Shown here in pieces: positions 25,869 to 35,172 of a stretch of 42,059 nucleotides of DNA. Both the position numbers and the translations under genes were made by a program. Below the pieces are notes generated by a model, which saw nothing but the letters and a program-made list of their open reading frames with translations, searched no databases and was not told the DNA's origin. The DNA lies in contig NZ_AUAM01000039.1 in the NCBI RefSeq assembly GCF_000428725.1, positions 1 to 42,059 on the forward strand, read 5' to 3'. The DNA is from Psychromonas aquimarina ATCC BAA-1526. GTDB lineage: Bacteria; Pseudomonadota; Gammaproteobacteria; Enterobacterales; Psychromonadaceae. The first letter of the stretch is position 1. Every line of letters begins with the position of its first letter.

Positions 25869-26879
25869 TTAACGCACTTCTCCGCGTAAATCAGTCACCA
25901 GCAGCTCGCGGATAACTTTGTTGGATAATCCCTGGCTAAGCAGATAATAAAGCTTAGCAATCACGGTTTCAGTAGTCATATCTAAACCGCTGATCACCCC
26001 GGCTTCGCTTAGTGCGTGACCCGTTGCATAACCTTCCATATTAACACTGCCTTTAAGACACTGGCTGCAGTTCACAATCAGAATACCGCGCTCACTGGCT
26101 TCTTTTAATGTGGCTAATAACTGCTCATCCTGCTGTGCATTACCCACACCATAGGTTAATAACACCAGTGCCTGCAGCGGACTTTTTAATAAATTATCTA
26201 ATACCTGCCAGTCCAGTCCGGGGAACAGATGTAAAATAGCAATCGACTGCGCTTCAAGTTCACTGACACGCAGACGGGTGTTCACTGATTTTTGTGTCTG
26301 TCCGGCAATATTTTTGATCTCAATTCCCGCTTCTAACAGCACCGGATAATTCGGTGAAACAAATGCATCAAAACCATCGGCATACTGTTTCGTTGTTCGG
26401 TTACCACGGAATAACTGGTTATTGAAAAAGATGCACACTTCATTAATCGGGTGATGAGCGGCGATATATAAAGAATTTAATAAATTAACACGCGCATCTG
26501 AGCGTAACTGCGACAATGGAATCTGCGATCCTGTCACAATGACTGGTTTGCTTAAATTTTCAAAAACAAATGATAATGCCGAGGCCGTATAAGACATAGT
26601 GTCAGTGCCGTGCAGAATAATAAAACCGTCAAAGTCATGATAACGTTTCTGAATATCTAAAGCTAAAGTCTGCCAGACTTGCGGAGAAACATTAGCCGAA
26701 TCAATCAGAGGATTGTACTCATGAATCTCAAATTCCGGCATATCTTCATGATAAAATTCAGGCATATTTGCAATTGTCTGCGAAAGATAACCGGCCACAG
26801 GTATAAAACCGTCTTTTGAAGGTTTCATACCTATAGTGCCGCCGGTGTATGCGATATAAATTCGTTTTTTATCAGCCAT
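25869..26879 (-). CDS. ansA: Type I (cytoplasmic) L-asparaginase
   Basis: AnsA hydrolyses asparagine to aspartate and ammonia in the cytoplasm. The 336-residue protein has no signal peptide. It carries both asparaginase signatures: YIAYTGGTIGM near the N-terminus with the catalytic Thr, and ILHGTDTMSYTASAL at about 88-102 with the second Thr-Asp pair. A QIPLSQLRSDARVNLLNSLYIA block is also typical of AnsA. The length is normal (about 338). It is a single-gene unit with its own terminator. Confidence 0.96.
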   Translation of the reverse strand: MADKKRIYIAYTGGTIGMKPSKDGFIPVAGYLSQTIANMPEFYHEDMPEFEIHEYNPLIDSANVSPQVWQTLALDIQKRYHDFDGFIILHGTDTMSYTASALSFVFENLSKPVIVTGSQIPLSQLRSDARVNLLNSLYIAAHHPINEVCIFFNNQLFRGNRTTKQYADGFDAFVSPNYPVLLEAGIEIKNIAGQTQKSVNTRLRVSELEAQSIAILHLFPGLDWQVLDNLLKSPLQALVLLTYGVGNAQQDEQLLATLKEASERGILIVNCSQCLKGSVNMEGYATGHALSEAGVISGLDMTTETVIAKLYYLLSQGLSNKVIRELLVTDLRGEVR

Positions 26880-27080
26880 GCTTATTCTCTTTTATCTAAT
26901 TTTTTATCTAGTTTTTTATTGGATTTAATTCAGCCGTAAGTTAACAGCTAATGAAGAGATTCAGAAAGGTTATCTTTAACAATTTCGACTTTAATGTCTA
27001 AAAATGTTGTTTATTGATTTTTGGTTCGATACAAACAGTACCTGCAGATGAAAAGGAAGCAGAATTAAAGCGCTGAGCTG

Positions 27081-27647
27081 TCAGTTAAATAAAATACCTT
27101 TTACAACTTTACTAAGCTGTTCAGATAAAAACAGAACCGAGGCGGGCAGGGTTGAACGGGTCAAACTATAACCTTCTATAAACGGCAGAACAAAACATGC
27201 TGCATGGTCTATTTTTGACTCTTCACAATATTCAGGCGCAATAACCTGCAGCTGCTGAAATACAATCTGATAGAGCTCTCGGTAATATTGATCTAAAACT
27301 AAACGCACCTCTTTATTGTGCAGAGCAATTCCCCAGAGTTCTTTAAAAACAACAGCACAGGCATCACTTTCACGATATTCCAGAATATTCAAAAAAAATT
27401 GATTTAAAGCCTTATCAGCATGCTGGTTCTCTTCTATTTTAAAAGACCTAAGGTGAGTTGTGCATTGTTCAACAAAAGAGATCAATATGAACTCTACTAA
27501 TAACTCTTTGTTTTTAAAATACTGCAGCACAACATTCAATTCCAGATTAGCCTGCTCGGCAACATTTTCCATGGAGAAACCTGCACAGCCGGACTCTTTT
27601 AAGACCTGCATTGCACAACAAGATATATGCTCGCTTTTATCATTCAT
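27081..27647 (-). CDS. TetR-family transcriptional regulator
   Basis: The 188-residue protein begins at the ATG at 27647, one codon after an in-frame TTG; GGTGA lies about 8 nt upstream of it. The N-terminal helix-turn-helix is about residues 8-52 (HISCCAMQVLKESGCAGFSMENVAEQANLELNVVLQYFKNKELLVEFIL), a TetR/AcrR pattern with a less usual recognition helix. The C-terminal ligand domain is helical and not informative. No target gene is obvious. ansA lies about 200 bp downstream on the same strand, and the chemoreceptor-like gene diverges from it, so either could be its target. Confidence 0.85.
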   Translation of the reverse strand: MNDKSEHISCCAMQVLKESGCAGFSMENVAEQANLELNVVLQYFKNKELLVEFILISFVEQCTTHLRSFKIEENQHADKALNQFFLNILEYRESDACAVVFKELWGIALHNKEVRLVLDQYYRELYQIVFQQLQVIAPEYCEESKIDHAACFVLPFIEGYSLTRSTLPASVLFLSEQLSKVVKGILFN

Positions 27648-28001
27648 CAATTATTTCACCTAATTCATTCACTCTGATTTATTGATTGTAGGGTGTCGGA
27701 CAGAGCAGAGCAATTTATCAAAAAAACAAGATGATTAGTTTTTATATTATGCGCATTTTTATTAATTTTCTGCTAATAAGAATCAACAATATTTATTTTT
27801 AATAATTTGATCCGACGCACAAAACAATAAGTAAAGCCATTGACGGCTGACATTAAATTGATGTTGCAAAAATGTAAACTAGACTATAAAAGTCAAAATA
27901 AGATAAATACGAATAACTGATACTTACAATGAAATCATTCTATAAAGGAACAGTGCTGGATCGCTTAACAGCTTTCAAACACATATTTCAGGTGCTTTAT
28001 T
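27648..28001. other. AT-rich divergent promoter region between tetR and the receptor-like gene
   Basis: About 350 bases, very AT-rich, without a supported gene. It must hold promoters for both divergent genes. A TATAAA lies at about 27884. I see no clear palindrome for a TetR protein and no confident -35/-10 pair. Confidence 0.5.
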
Positions 28002-28880
28002 ATGTTAACTTCAATTTCAAATATATTAAATCAGCTTAAAATTTCACATTTTATTCTGCTTATCGCTTTGCTGGTTATTTTAACCATGACAATCGGGTCA
28101 CTTTTATCAACAACGAATATGCGCAGTGAAGTGCTCGAAGCAGAGCATCAGACGCTGGCGGCACACGTCAGCGCATTAGCAGAAGTGCTGGAAACAGTAA
28201 AAAAACAGGAGCTGAGCCAGCAGCTGCAGAGCTTAAAAGATATTATCTATCCCACCCGCTGGAATAATGATGATTCCGGGTATGCATTTTTAGCCGACGG
28301 TGTAACTGGACGGTATATTGTATATCCGCCTACACCGGCTAAAGAGGGAAAAAAAATGGTAAATATAAAACTGCTTGAAGGAGGCACTTTAGAACAGGCA
28401 ATTATCCGCACCAGCCGGCGCGGCAGTGCAGAAATGATACACTACCCGCACTCGCAGCCCGGCTCTAATAAAATCCATCTAAAAGCAGCCTATTTATATC
28501 CTATTGAACAGGGAGGAGCCGTGTTAATTGCAGGAACTTATTTAAATAAATCAGATATTCTGCAGCTTAAGCTGTATAAGCAGATCGTTTTTCCGGTCAT
28601 CCTCAGCACGCTTTTTGTACAGTTTTTTATTTATATTTTCAGCAGATATATTAACTATCGGGAAAATCACTTCAGCACAACAATGCGCGGCCGGACAAAA
28701 GACGATTTATATGAAGCGGATTATCTAAGCGGACGAAATGAAATGGCATTCCTGGCTAATGCACTAAATATCACCCAGGTAAGTTTAAGCAGGGTACTCA
28801 AACAGCAGACAGATAAGGATATTAATATCAGCAAAGCTTCTCTGCAGCTTAATTCAAAGCAGAATAATAACAATGACTAA
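28002..28880 (+). CDS. Truncated chemoreceptor-like sensor: Cache and partial HAMP, no signalling domain
   Basis: The 292-residue protein parallels the N-terminal half of the chemoreceptor at 29228-30943. It has a first membrane helix at about 17-37, a periplasmic single-Cache domain at about 40-190 ([43 protein letters not shown]), a second membrane helix at about 196-216 and a HAMP-like tail ending [24 protein letters not shown]. It stops where its paralogue enters the methyl-accepting domain, so it cannot contact CheA/CheW directly. No MA-domain remnant follows. It may be a decayed duplicate or a working decoy or partner receptor. The frame is intact, which argues against recent decay. Confidence 0.85.
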   Translation: MLTSISNILNQLKISHFILLIALLVILTMTIGSLLSTTNMRSEVLEAEHQTLAAHVSALAEVLETVKKQELSQQLQSLKDIIYPTRWNNDDSGYAFLADGVTGRYIVYPPTPAKEGKKMVNIKLLEGGTLEQAIIRTSRRGSAEMIHYPHSQPGSNKIHLKAAYLYPIEQGGAVLIAGTYLNKSDILQLKLYKQIVFPVILSTLFVQFFIYIFSRYINYRENHFSTTMRGRTKDDLYEADYLSGRNEMAFLANALNITQVSLSRVLKQQTDKDINISKASLQLNSKQNNNND

Positions 28881-29227
28881 ATTCATCAGAAACTAAAGCC
28901 CAGGCTGCTTTCAGCTGTACCACCAGCTGTTAGCTCAGCTCTCTGCTGCTTTCACCAGCGGTCAAAAAACTTAAGTGCCGTCAGCGGCACTTAATTCAAC
29001 ATATCAGCCTTTCAGTAAACTTGATTTAAAACAAACACACATACAACACCTTTATTTAAATTGGATTTTTAGTTGATATTAAAAGCAAGTAAAACTAGGC
29101 TCAAAAAGTTCGCCAGACACACTGTTACGGGTACTTGTTCTTTTACTCAATTAGAATTATGTACTCTATCAAAAGTTCCTAATGATATTTTTTTGTTAAA
29201 GATAAACAAACGCACAGGGAGTTATAT
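28881..29227. other. Intergenic stretch between the two receptor paralogues
   Basis: About 350 bases without a gene and without a recognisable chemoreceptor signalling-domain remnant. It contains a perfect 10-bp inverted repeat at 28971-28994, TTAAGTGCCG/CGGCACTTAA. An AGGGAG ribosome site lies just before the downstream receptor start. Confidence 0.55.
28971..28994. terminator. Hairpin after the truncated receptor gene
   Basis: The stem TTAAGTGCCG/CGGCACTTAA is perfect over 10 bp with a TCAG loop. On the plus strand it lacks a following T-run, while an A-tract precedes it, so it would terminate best on the minus strand. It may still limit read-through or stabilise the mRNA end of the upstream gene. 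Confidence 0.45.
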
Positions 29228-30943
29228 ATGTTGAGTTCGATTTATTACCTGCTTAGTCAGTTCAAGTTATCACGACTAATGTTAATTTTATCTATGTCGG
29301 TTATTCTAACCCTGCTGATCAGCGCGGTTTTATCAACAAACAGCGTTCGAACTGGCGTTATTGCCGTTGAGCATCAGGCTCTTTCATCACATGTAACATC
29401 ACTTGCGAAAATTATCACTCACGTCCAGGAATCAGCACAACGCCCTCAGTCTCAAGTAATCGAAGCATTAAAAGCAGTTATCTACCCTGCGCGCTGGCAC
29501 AGTGACAATTCTGGTTATGCATTTTTAGCGGATGGTGCAACGGGGCGATATATCATTTACCCCCCTAAACCTGCTAAAGAGGGCAATAAAATGGTAAAAA
29601 TCGAACTACTTGAAGGGGGAACGTTAGAGCAGGCTATCATTCGTACCAGTCAGCGCGGTATTGCAGAAATGGTACATTACCCGCATTCCAAACCAGGATC
29701 TGATACAACAAACTTAAAAGCTGCTTATTTATATCCAATCAAAGAAAGTAAATCGGTATTAATTGCCGGTGAATATTTAGATAAGTCTGACAGCATTTTA
29801 TTTACTATCTATCAGAGAATATTCACTCCAATGGCATTAATCACGCTTTTTGTATTAGTTTTTGTTTCTATTCTCACCAGGCACCTCAACGGTCGTGCTG
29901 ACTATCTAAACAGAGCAATGCAGCGCCTGGCTAAAGGAGATTTGTGTACCCCGGCAATCTTGAAAGGACGTGATGAGATGGCCTTTTTAGCGAATGCCTT
30001 AAATATCAGCCAGACAAGTTTAAAACAGGTTTTAAAGCAGCAGGCAGATAACGGTACAAATATCGCAGCGGCTTCATTACAAATTGACAACAGCCTTAAT
30101 CATACCGATCAGCTGATCCGCAGTGAACTTGGTAATTTAGACCAGCTGGCAAGCGCCATGGAAGAGATGGTCTGCAGCGTTGCAGAGGTTGCAGAAAATG
30201 CAGGCTCGGCAAGCTGCAGCACACAGTCAACTGAGCAGCGTGCCCTGCAGGGCTCTAAGCAGATAAAAGAGAGCATTCAGGCTCTTGAAGTTTTATGCGG
30301 CAATCTCAGTAACTGCGCACTGTCAGTAACTGAAGTAAAAGACGGTGTGGTTTCTATTGATTCTGTGGTCGATACGATCCATGCCATTTCCGAGCAGACC
30401 AATATGCTGGCGCTTAATGCGGCAATTGAAGCAGCCCGGGCCGGGGAGCAGGGACGTGGTTTTGCAGTGGTTGCCGATGAAGTTCGTCAGCTGGCTTCCC
30501 GTACCAAAGACGCAACACGTGAAATCACCGATATGATTGCTAATCTGAATAACCAGGCTTTATCTGCCGTGGCTCTGGTTGATAAAAGTGTCAGCACAGC
30601 CGAGACAGGTATGAGTGCGGCTAAATCAGCAGGCACTGAATTTGCCGATATCACCCAGGATATAACACAGCTTAATGACAGTAATCTGCAGATTGCTACA
30701 GCGGCCGAACAGCAGCGCAGTGTTGCTGAAACCATGAGCCAGAATATCAACCGGCTTAATACCGAGCTGGCTGAAACCAGCAAAGATCTTGGAAAGTTAG
30801 CCTCTTCCAGCAATAGTTTAAAACAGCAGACAGACAAATTAGAAGAACAGCTGTCTTTATTTAATTTTGAACAGCCGGATCAGGAACCGGTCTACAGTGA
30901 TTCTCCAACTTTAGGGCAGAGTTCAGCAGTTATTAATAATTAA
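29228..30943 (+). CDS. Methyl-accepting chemotaxis protein with single Cache domain
   Basis: This 571-residue receptor senses a periplasmic ligand and controls CheA to steer swimming. Order of parts: membrane helix 1 at about 16-38; single-Cache domain at about 40-190 ([19 protein letters not shown]); membrane helix 2 at about 198-217; HAMP at about 218-270; and a methyl-accepting domain to about 545. The invariant hairpin tip is [40 protein letters not shown] in two overlapping blocks near 388-427. There is no C-terminal NWETF-type CheR/CheB pentapeptide. Cache receptors of this kind often bind small organic acids; the ligand here is unknown. The truncated paralogue lies upstream. Confidence 0.95.
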   Translation: MLSSIYYLLSQFKLSRLMLILSMSVILTLLISAVLSTNSVRTGVIAVEHQALSSHVTSLAKIITHVQESAQRPQSQVIEALKAVIYPARWHSDNSGYAFLADGATGRYIIYPPKPAKEGNKMVKIELLEGGTLEQAIIRTSQRGIAEMVHYPHSKPGSDTTNLKAAYLYPIKESKSVLIAGEYLDKSDSILFTIYQRIFTPMALITLFVLVFVSILTRHLNGRADYLNRAMQRLAKGDLCTPAILKGRDEMAFLANALNISQTSLKQVLKQQADNGTNIAAASLQIDNSLNHTDQLIRSELGNLDQLASAMEEMVCSVAEVAENAGSASCSTQSTEQRALQGSKQIKESIQALEVLCGNLSNCALSVTEVKDGVVSIDSVVDTIHAISEQTNMLALNAAIEAARAGEQGRGFAVVADEVRQLASRTKDATREITDMIANLNNQALSAVALVDKSVSTAETGMSAAKSAGTEFADITQDITQLNDSNLQIATAAEQQRSVAETMSQNINRLNTELAETSKDLGKLASSSNSLKQQTDKLEEQLSLFNFEQPDQEPVYSDSPTLGQSSAVINN

Positions 30944-30964
30944 TACTGAACAATTTCCTAGCAG

Positions 30965-31000
30965 GGATAAACAGCAGAACAATGCTGTTTATCCTTTTTT
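30965..31000 (+). terminator. Terminator after the chemoreceptor gene
   Basis: A perfect 12-bp stem GGATAAACAGCA/TGCTGTTTATCC is followed by TTTTTT. It overlaps the last codons of the convergent RecQ-family gene, so the two transcription units share this end region. Confidence 0.9.
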
Positions 31001-32908
31001 CTCACTATTTCCCTCTATCCAGCTTTTTACCTGTGAAAAGCGGTATCTCTCCAGCACAGCAAAACCTTTTACACTGCGTACTTTTAAACGGGTAAAAATC
31101 GGCGTAGTCAAACCACAAAAAAAACGCGCCAGTAGCACAGAGGTATTATGTGCACCTAATTTTTTACTAATATCTCCACTTAACTCTGCAAAATCATAGT
31201 TATTTAAAGGCTGCAGAACTTCAGCTGCAGGCATCACCGCCGGAGAGCCGGCACAGACACTGCAGTGCCCGCAGTCCTGGTGAAGATTCTGATCAGAAAA
31301 ATAATTCGCCAGCAGCAGGTTCAGGCAGCTTTTACTGGCAAAGAAATCTAATAAAAAATGAATGCGTTTAATTTCACTGTCTTCTTTATCTACAAAGCGT
31401 TTTACCAGGCGATCCCGTAAATCCGGGCTGATCTGCTCTTTAAATACTTTATAAACATTAGTCATCTGCTTGGTCTGCAGTTCAATCAATCCCTGCTGAT
31501 CCAGATAATCAACAGCAGTGATCACCCTGCTTCTATCCGATGAATAAACGGACTGCATTTTTTCAAAGTTAAGCGTCGCCCAGGTACGTGCTTTATCCGA
31601 TGAACTTAAAATTGCCTGCACAAAGTTATAACGCTCATCCCTAAAACGTCCTAACAGCTCATTTTCCGGCACCAGTAATTTATATTTATACTCAGCATAA
31701 TAACTATAAGCAGGCTGCAGCACCCCTTCTAATTCCAGATAAACCAGCAGAGTTTTCAGCGCCAGTAAGCGGATATTTGACTGGCTGGACAAACTGTTCA
31801 TCAGGACTTCCCATTGTCCCTGTGTTTTTAAAATCTCATTTAAAATAAAATCAACGGCACTCGGCTCCGGGGTATCGGCATAAACAAAATTTTCTAAGAT
31901 ATTTAAGTTACTTTTATTAGCCAGCAACAGACAATCCGAAGCTTGACCATCCCGCCCGGCACGGCCTATCTCCTGGGCGTAATTTTCAATTGATTTGGGC
32001 ATATCATAATGCACCACAAAACGAATATCGCTTTTATCAATGCCCATACCAAAAGCGATGGTTGCTACAATTAAAGGCAGCTGCCCGGACATAAAGCGCT
32101 GCTGAATCGAAACCCGCTGTTCGCTGTTCATACCGGCATGATAAGCCTGTGCACTTATGCCGGAAGCAGTTAATGATCTGGCAACCTCTTCAGCGGTTTT
32201 CTGCAGAGTGACATAAATAATACCCGCCTGATGACTGCGCTGATTTAACCAGGGAAGCAGCTTATTAAGTTTATCCTGCTCAGTGACACCCAGTACTGAT
32301 AAGTTTAAATTTGCACGGTATGAACCGGTTAAAGTGATATTCTGCGGTTCGACAGCAAACTTTTCGCCCATATCTCTTATCACTTTACTGGTTGCTGTGG
32401 CAGTTAATAACAGCACCTGTGGAATTTGAAATTCACGGCGGTACTGCGCTAATTTTAAATAATCAGGGCGGAAATTATGCCCCCACTCAGAAATACAATG
32501 CGCTTCATCGACCACTAACAGGGAAATCGGCACCTGTTTTAAGAACATCCGGAAACGTTCACTATTAAGACGCTCTACCGAAATAAACAGAATTTTTATC
32601 TGCCCGTCAGCAACCGCTTTATAAACGCCGGCAGATTCAGCAGGAGTCTGCATTGAATGAATACTGGATGCACTGATACCTTTACTCTGTAGAAACTCTA
32701 ACTGATCCTGAATCAAAGCAAGCAGCGGTGAAACTACCAGTGTCAGATGAGGAAGGTGCAGAGCAGGAAGCTGATAACATAAGGATTTACCCGAGCCGGT
32801 TGGAAAAATAGCGGCCGCACTCTGGCCGTTTACCAGAGCCTGGATAACCTTCTCCTGGCCCGCTCTAAAAGTAGAAAACCCGAAGTACTGCTGAAGTAAC
32901 TGAAGCAT
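30989..32908 (-). CDS. RecQ-family ATP-dependent DNA helicase without HRDC domain
   Basis: RecQ helicases unwind DNA 3' to 5' in recombination and repair. The 639-residue protein has helicase motifs in order: FSTFRAGQEKVI (motif 0), TGSGKS at 37-42, DEAHCISEWGHNFRPDY, LLTATAT, AGIIYVTLQKTAEEVA, and QEIGRAGRDGQ (motif VI). A RecQ zinc cluster follows at about 535-560 (CLNLLLANYFSDQNLHQDCGHCSVCAG). The C-terminal ~80 residues (DFAELSGDISKKL...FAVLERYRFSQVKSWIEG) do not look like an HRDC domain. It therefore may be a second RecQ-like enzyme rather than canonical RecQ. It is convergent with the chemoreceptor. Confidence 0.9.
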   Translation of the reverse strand: MLQLLQQYFGFSTFRAGQEKVIQALVNGQSAAAIFPTGSGKSLCYQLPALHLPHLTLVVSPLLALIQDQLEFLQSKGISASSIHSMQTPAESAGVYKAVADGQIKILFISVERLNSERFRMFLKQVPISLLVVDEAHCISEWGHNFRPDYLKLAQYRREFQIPQVLLLTATATSKVIRDMGEKFAVEPQNITLTGSYRANLNLSVLGVTEQDKLNKLLPWLNQRSHQAGIIYVTLQKTAEEVARSLTASGISAQAYHAGMNSEQRVSIQQRFMSGQLPLIVATIAFGMGIDKSDIRFVVHYDMPKSIENYAQEIGRAGRDGQASDCLLLANKSNLNILENFVYADTPEPSAVDFILNEILKTQGQWEVLMNSLSSQSNIRLLALKTLLVYLELEGVLQPAYSYYAEYKYKLLVPENELLGRFRDERYNFVQAILSSSDKARTWATLNFEKMQSVYSSDRSRVITAVDYLDQQGLIELQTKQMTNVYKVFKEQISPDLRDRLVKRFVDKEDSEIKRIHFLLDFFASKSCLNLLLANYFSDQNLHQDCGHCSVCAGSPAVMPAAEVLQPLNNYDFAELSGDISKKLGAHNTSVLLARFFCGLTTPIFTRLKVRSVKGFAVLERYRFSQVKSWIEGNSEKKG

Positions 32909-33035
32909 TGATAAACCTTAACCATTATTAACTGAGAGGTATTTATAACATATATCCCCAAACTACTTGAATATGCATATTTAAGCCGCTTGGGTATAAT
33001 CCTACTCTTTTTATTAAATAACGGTTAACAGTTCC

Positions 33036-33758
33036 ATGCGCATCCATGCCCTGCACAAACTTTACCAGCGTCGCCTTAGTCAGTGCACCCGCCCTTTTTT
33101 AGCTCGCGGCGGCAGTATCGAACGCTGTACTCACTGCATGCTGCTTCCTTATCTATGCATCTGCGCCATTAAAAAAACCGTGGCTAGCGACAGCGCCTTT
33201 TTATTAATCATGCACGACAATGAAATATTAAAACCCAGTAATACCGGACGTTTAATTGCAGATTTAATTCCCGATACCTTTGCTTATACCTGGTCACGTA
33301 CACAGCCGGATGCGGCTCTGTTAGCTTTATTAAAAAATCCGCAGTGGTTTCCTGTGGTTATTTTTCCTGCTGAATACAGCAGACCGGAACGGGTATTGAG
33401 CGAATACAAAGCGCCTGCTGATAATAAACGCCCCCTGTTCATTTTATTAGACGGCAGCTGGGCACAGGCAAAGAAAATATTTCATAAAAGTCCTTACTTA
33501 AATAACTTCCCGGTATTGTCATTTTCCCCCGAAACACTTTCCCGCTACTTAGTGCGTAAAGCTGTAAAAGATAATCAGCTTGCCACCGCAGAGGTTGCCG
33601 GACGAGTACTGGAGAGCATCGGCGAGCCAGAGAATGCGGCCCTTATGGATCTTTTATTTGAAACCTTTAAGGAAAACTATATGACAGGTAAACAACGCCG
33701 GCAGCTGCCGGAAAATGCGGCTCAGTATAAATTATCGGAAAAATTAGCAGCACTCTAA
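33036..33758 (+). CDS. tapT: tRNA-uridine aminocarboxypropyltransferase (DTW domain, TapT/YfiP type)
   Basis: TapT makes acp3U at position 47 of several tRNAs, using S-adenosylmethionine as aminocarboxypropyl donor. The 240-residue protein has an N-terminal cysteine cluster (C17, C31xxC34, C41xC43) as in the DTW family. It carries the core motif ILLDGSWAQAKKIFH at about 137-150, where the family DTW/DGTW reads DGSW. It also has LSRYLVRKAVKDNQLATAEV. Substitution of Thr by Ser at the motif is conservative. It stands alone, divergent from the RecQ-family gene. Confidence 0.9.
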   Translation: MRIHALHKLYQRRLSQCTRPFLARGGSIERCTHCMLLPYLCICAIKKTVASDSAFLLIMHDNEILKPSNTGRLIADLIPDTFAYTWSRTQPDAALLALLKNPQWFPVVIFPAEYSRPERVLSEYKAPADNKRPLFILLDGSWAQAKKIFHKSPYLNNFPVLSFSPETLSRYLVRKAVKDNQLATAEVAGRVLESIGEPENAALMDLLFETFKENYMTGKQRRQLPENAAQYKLSEKLAAL

Positions 33759-33901
33759 ATCACAGCGGCTTGTACAGATAAAACAGCAGAAAACTACGTC
33801 CTGTTATTGCAGCCTCTGACACAGATAATAAAGAGTCTGTTCCAGAATACTCTAAGCAGATCAAATTTCTCGAAAGCAGCATTATTAATACGCGGACAAA
33901 T

Positions 33902-33935
33902 TGATTATATTGATAAAATATTGTCAATATAATCA
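33902..33935. promoter_or_regulatory. Long perfect dyad upstream of a small membrane protein
   Basis: TGATTATATTGA and its exact complement TCAATATAATCA are separated by 10 nt. There is no T-run after it. It lies 76 bp before the 86-residue gene, at promoter distance, so it is more likely an operator than a terminator. The binding protein is unknown. Confidence 0.5.
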
Positions 33936-34011
33936 GGGAGCCGGGATTTAGATCAGGGAGGATTTTTCAACGCGTCAGATTAAGACTGAGATCATTTTTG
34001 AGGAGAATCGT

Positions 34012-34272
34012 ATGTCACAACAACAGCTGTATTCAGATAGAAAGAGCACTCTTGAACTGTTTCCTGATAACTATGCAGACAAAAAAACTGCAGTGGTTAA
34101 AGAGAAGTCAAAACGATCATATGGATTCTGGCTGCTTGCTCTGATTTTTGTGCAGTTACTCATAATGAATGTCACCCTGGCAACTGTTGCATTCAAATCG
34201 GCCACCTATGATAAATATATTTCTACATTACAGGAAAGAATGCTGGAGTTTGTACTTGTAACCTTTGCCTGA
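34012..34272 (+). CDS. Small single-span membrane protein, function unknown
   Basis: I do not recognise this 86-residue protein. GAGGAG 7 nt before the ATG gives a strong start. The N-terminal 40 residues are polar and basic (DRKSTLELFPDNYADKKTAVVKEKSKRSYG). One hydrophobic helix covers about 43-65 (FWLLALIFVQLLIMNVTLATVAF), and about 20 residues follow it. The positive charges before the helix place the N-terminus in the cytoplasm. A 34-bp dyad upstream suggests regulated expression. It is convergent with the DDAH-like gene. Confidence 0.7.
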   Translation: MSQQQLYSDRKSTLELFPDNYADKKTAVVKEKSKRSYGFWLLALIFVQLLIMNVTLATVAFKSATYDKYISTLQERMLEFVLVTFA

Positions 34273-34280
34273 CCAGTCAG

Positions 34281-34324
34281 AAAATTTTCCGCTGCTGACA
34301 TATTAAGATCTGTGCAGCGGAAAA
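34281..34324 (-). terminator. Hairpin at the end of the DDAH-like gene
   Basis: The 11-bp stem TTTTCCGCTGC/GCAGCGGAAAA overlaps the last codons of the minus-strand gene. On that strand it is followed by TTTTC, a short T-tract. It also separates the convergent small membrane protein gene. Confidence 0.7.
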
Positions 34325-35154
34325 GTCATACAGTGAGGCCCGCCGCCGGCTTTTAGTATTTCAGCGGCATCCAGTTCAAACACCTCAAACCCCCTCTCTC
34401 TTAGCTCGGCATTGACCGTTTTATTCGCCTTTAAAGAGATAACACGTTTATTACCTAGTGCCTGCAGATTACAAAAATGTTTGAACACTCCCTGACGCTC
34501 AATTTTAATCAGATCAAATCCCGCATCATGCAGATAACGTTTAAAATGCTCCGGCAGCGCCTCATAATATGTAACAGCGGTCTTAACCCCGACAATATTA
34601 AAAATCATATCAAGGTGCAGGTACTCAGGCTCAGCCTGTACTGAAAGAATACGGTAACCCAGAGGAGCCAGCTGGCGCCTGATATTCTCGACTCCCGTTT
34701 CATTAGAACGCTGCACGCAGCCGATCGCTAAGGTTTTTTCATCTAACTGCCAGAAATCACCGCCCTCAATAAAACCTTCGCCACAGGCGGCAATTAAAGG
34801 AATATTAAGCGCCCGCAGCTTAGCCGCATACTCAGTACTTTCAGGACGCCGGACCTTTTCTTTAAAACGCCCAAGCACATATCCCTCTTTTATAATAAAT
34901 CCAAAATCACGTGAAAAAGTCTGGCTGGATAAAAGCTCATTAGGTTCGATAAACTCAACTTCAACTGCATTTTCACGATAAATATCAATCAGCTGCTGAT
35001 GCTCCCTTAAGCACTTACCGCGGTCCAGTCTTACGCCTTTATTTAACCAGGAAACAGCAATTTTATTTATCGCCTCTAAACGTAAAAACTGCGGCGGGCA
35101 TAACAAAACCTCTTTCAATATCCCCGAGGCTGACTTTACATAACTCTTATCCAT
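34303..35154 (-). CDS. DDAH/arginine deiminase-like guanidino-group hydrolase
   Basis: The 283-residue protein belongs to the pentein guanidino-modifying superfamily, which hydrolyses arginine or methylated arginine to citrulline. Family features are SRDFGFIIKEGYVLGRF near residue 80, GEGFIEGGDFWQL with acidic substrate ligands, EYLHLDMIFNIVG with the catalytic His, and the C-terminal GGGPHCMTFPLHR with nucleophile Cys275. The length is nearer to dimethylarginine dimethylaminohydrolase (about 255-285) than to the 400-residue arginine deiminase. It starts 18 bp after ctlX on the same strand, so it is co-transcribed. I infer arginine or a derivative as substrate. Confidence 0.85.
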   Translation of the reverse strand: MDKSYVKSASGILKEVLLCPPQFLRLEAINKIAVSWLNKGVRLDRGKCLREHQQLIDIYRENAVEVEFIEPNELLSSQTFSRDFGFIIKEGYVLGRFKEKVRRPESTEYAAKLRALNIPLIAACGEGFIEGGDFWQLDEKTLAIGCVQRSNETGVENIRRQLAPLGYRILSVQAEPEYLHLDMIFNIVGVKTAVTYYEALPEHFKRYLHDAGFDLIKIERQGVFKHFCNLQALGNKRVISLKANKTVNAELRERGFEVFELDAAEILKAGGGPHCMTFPLHRS

Positions 35155-35172
35155 CCACTTTCCCCAATATAG

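Noticed and set aside
27929..28039. 36-codon plus-strand frame overlapping the start of the truncated receptor gene
   Set aside because: It could be a leader peptide, but it has no regulatory codon run or hairpin and the overlap is probably chance.
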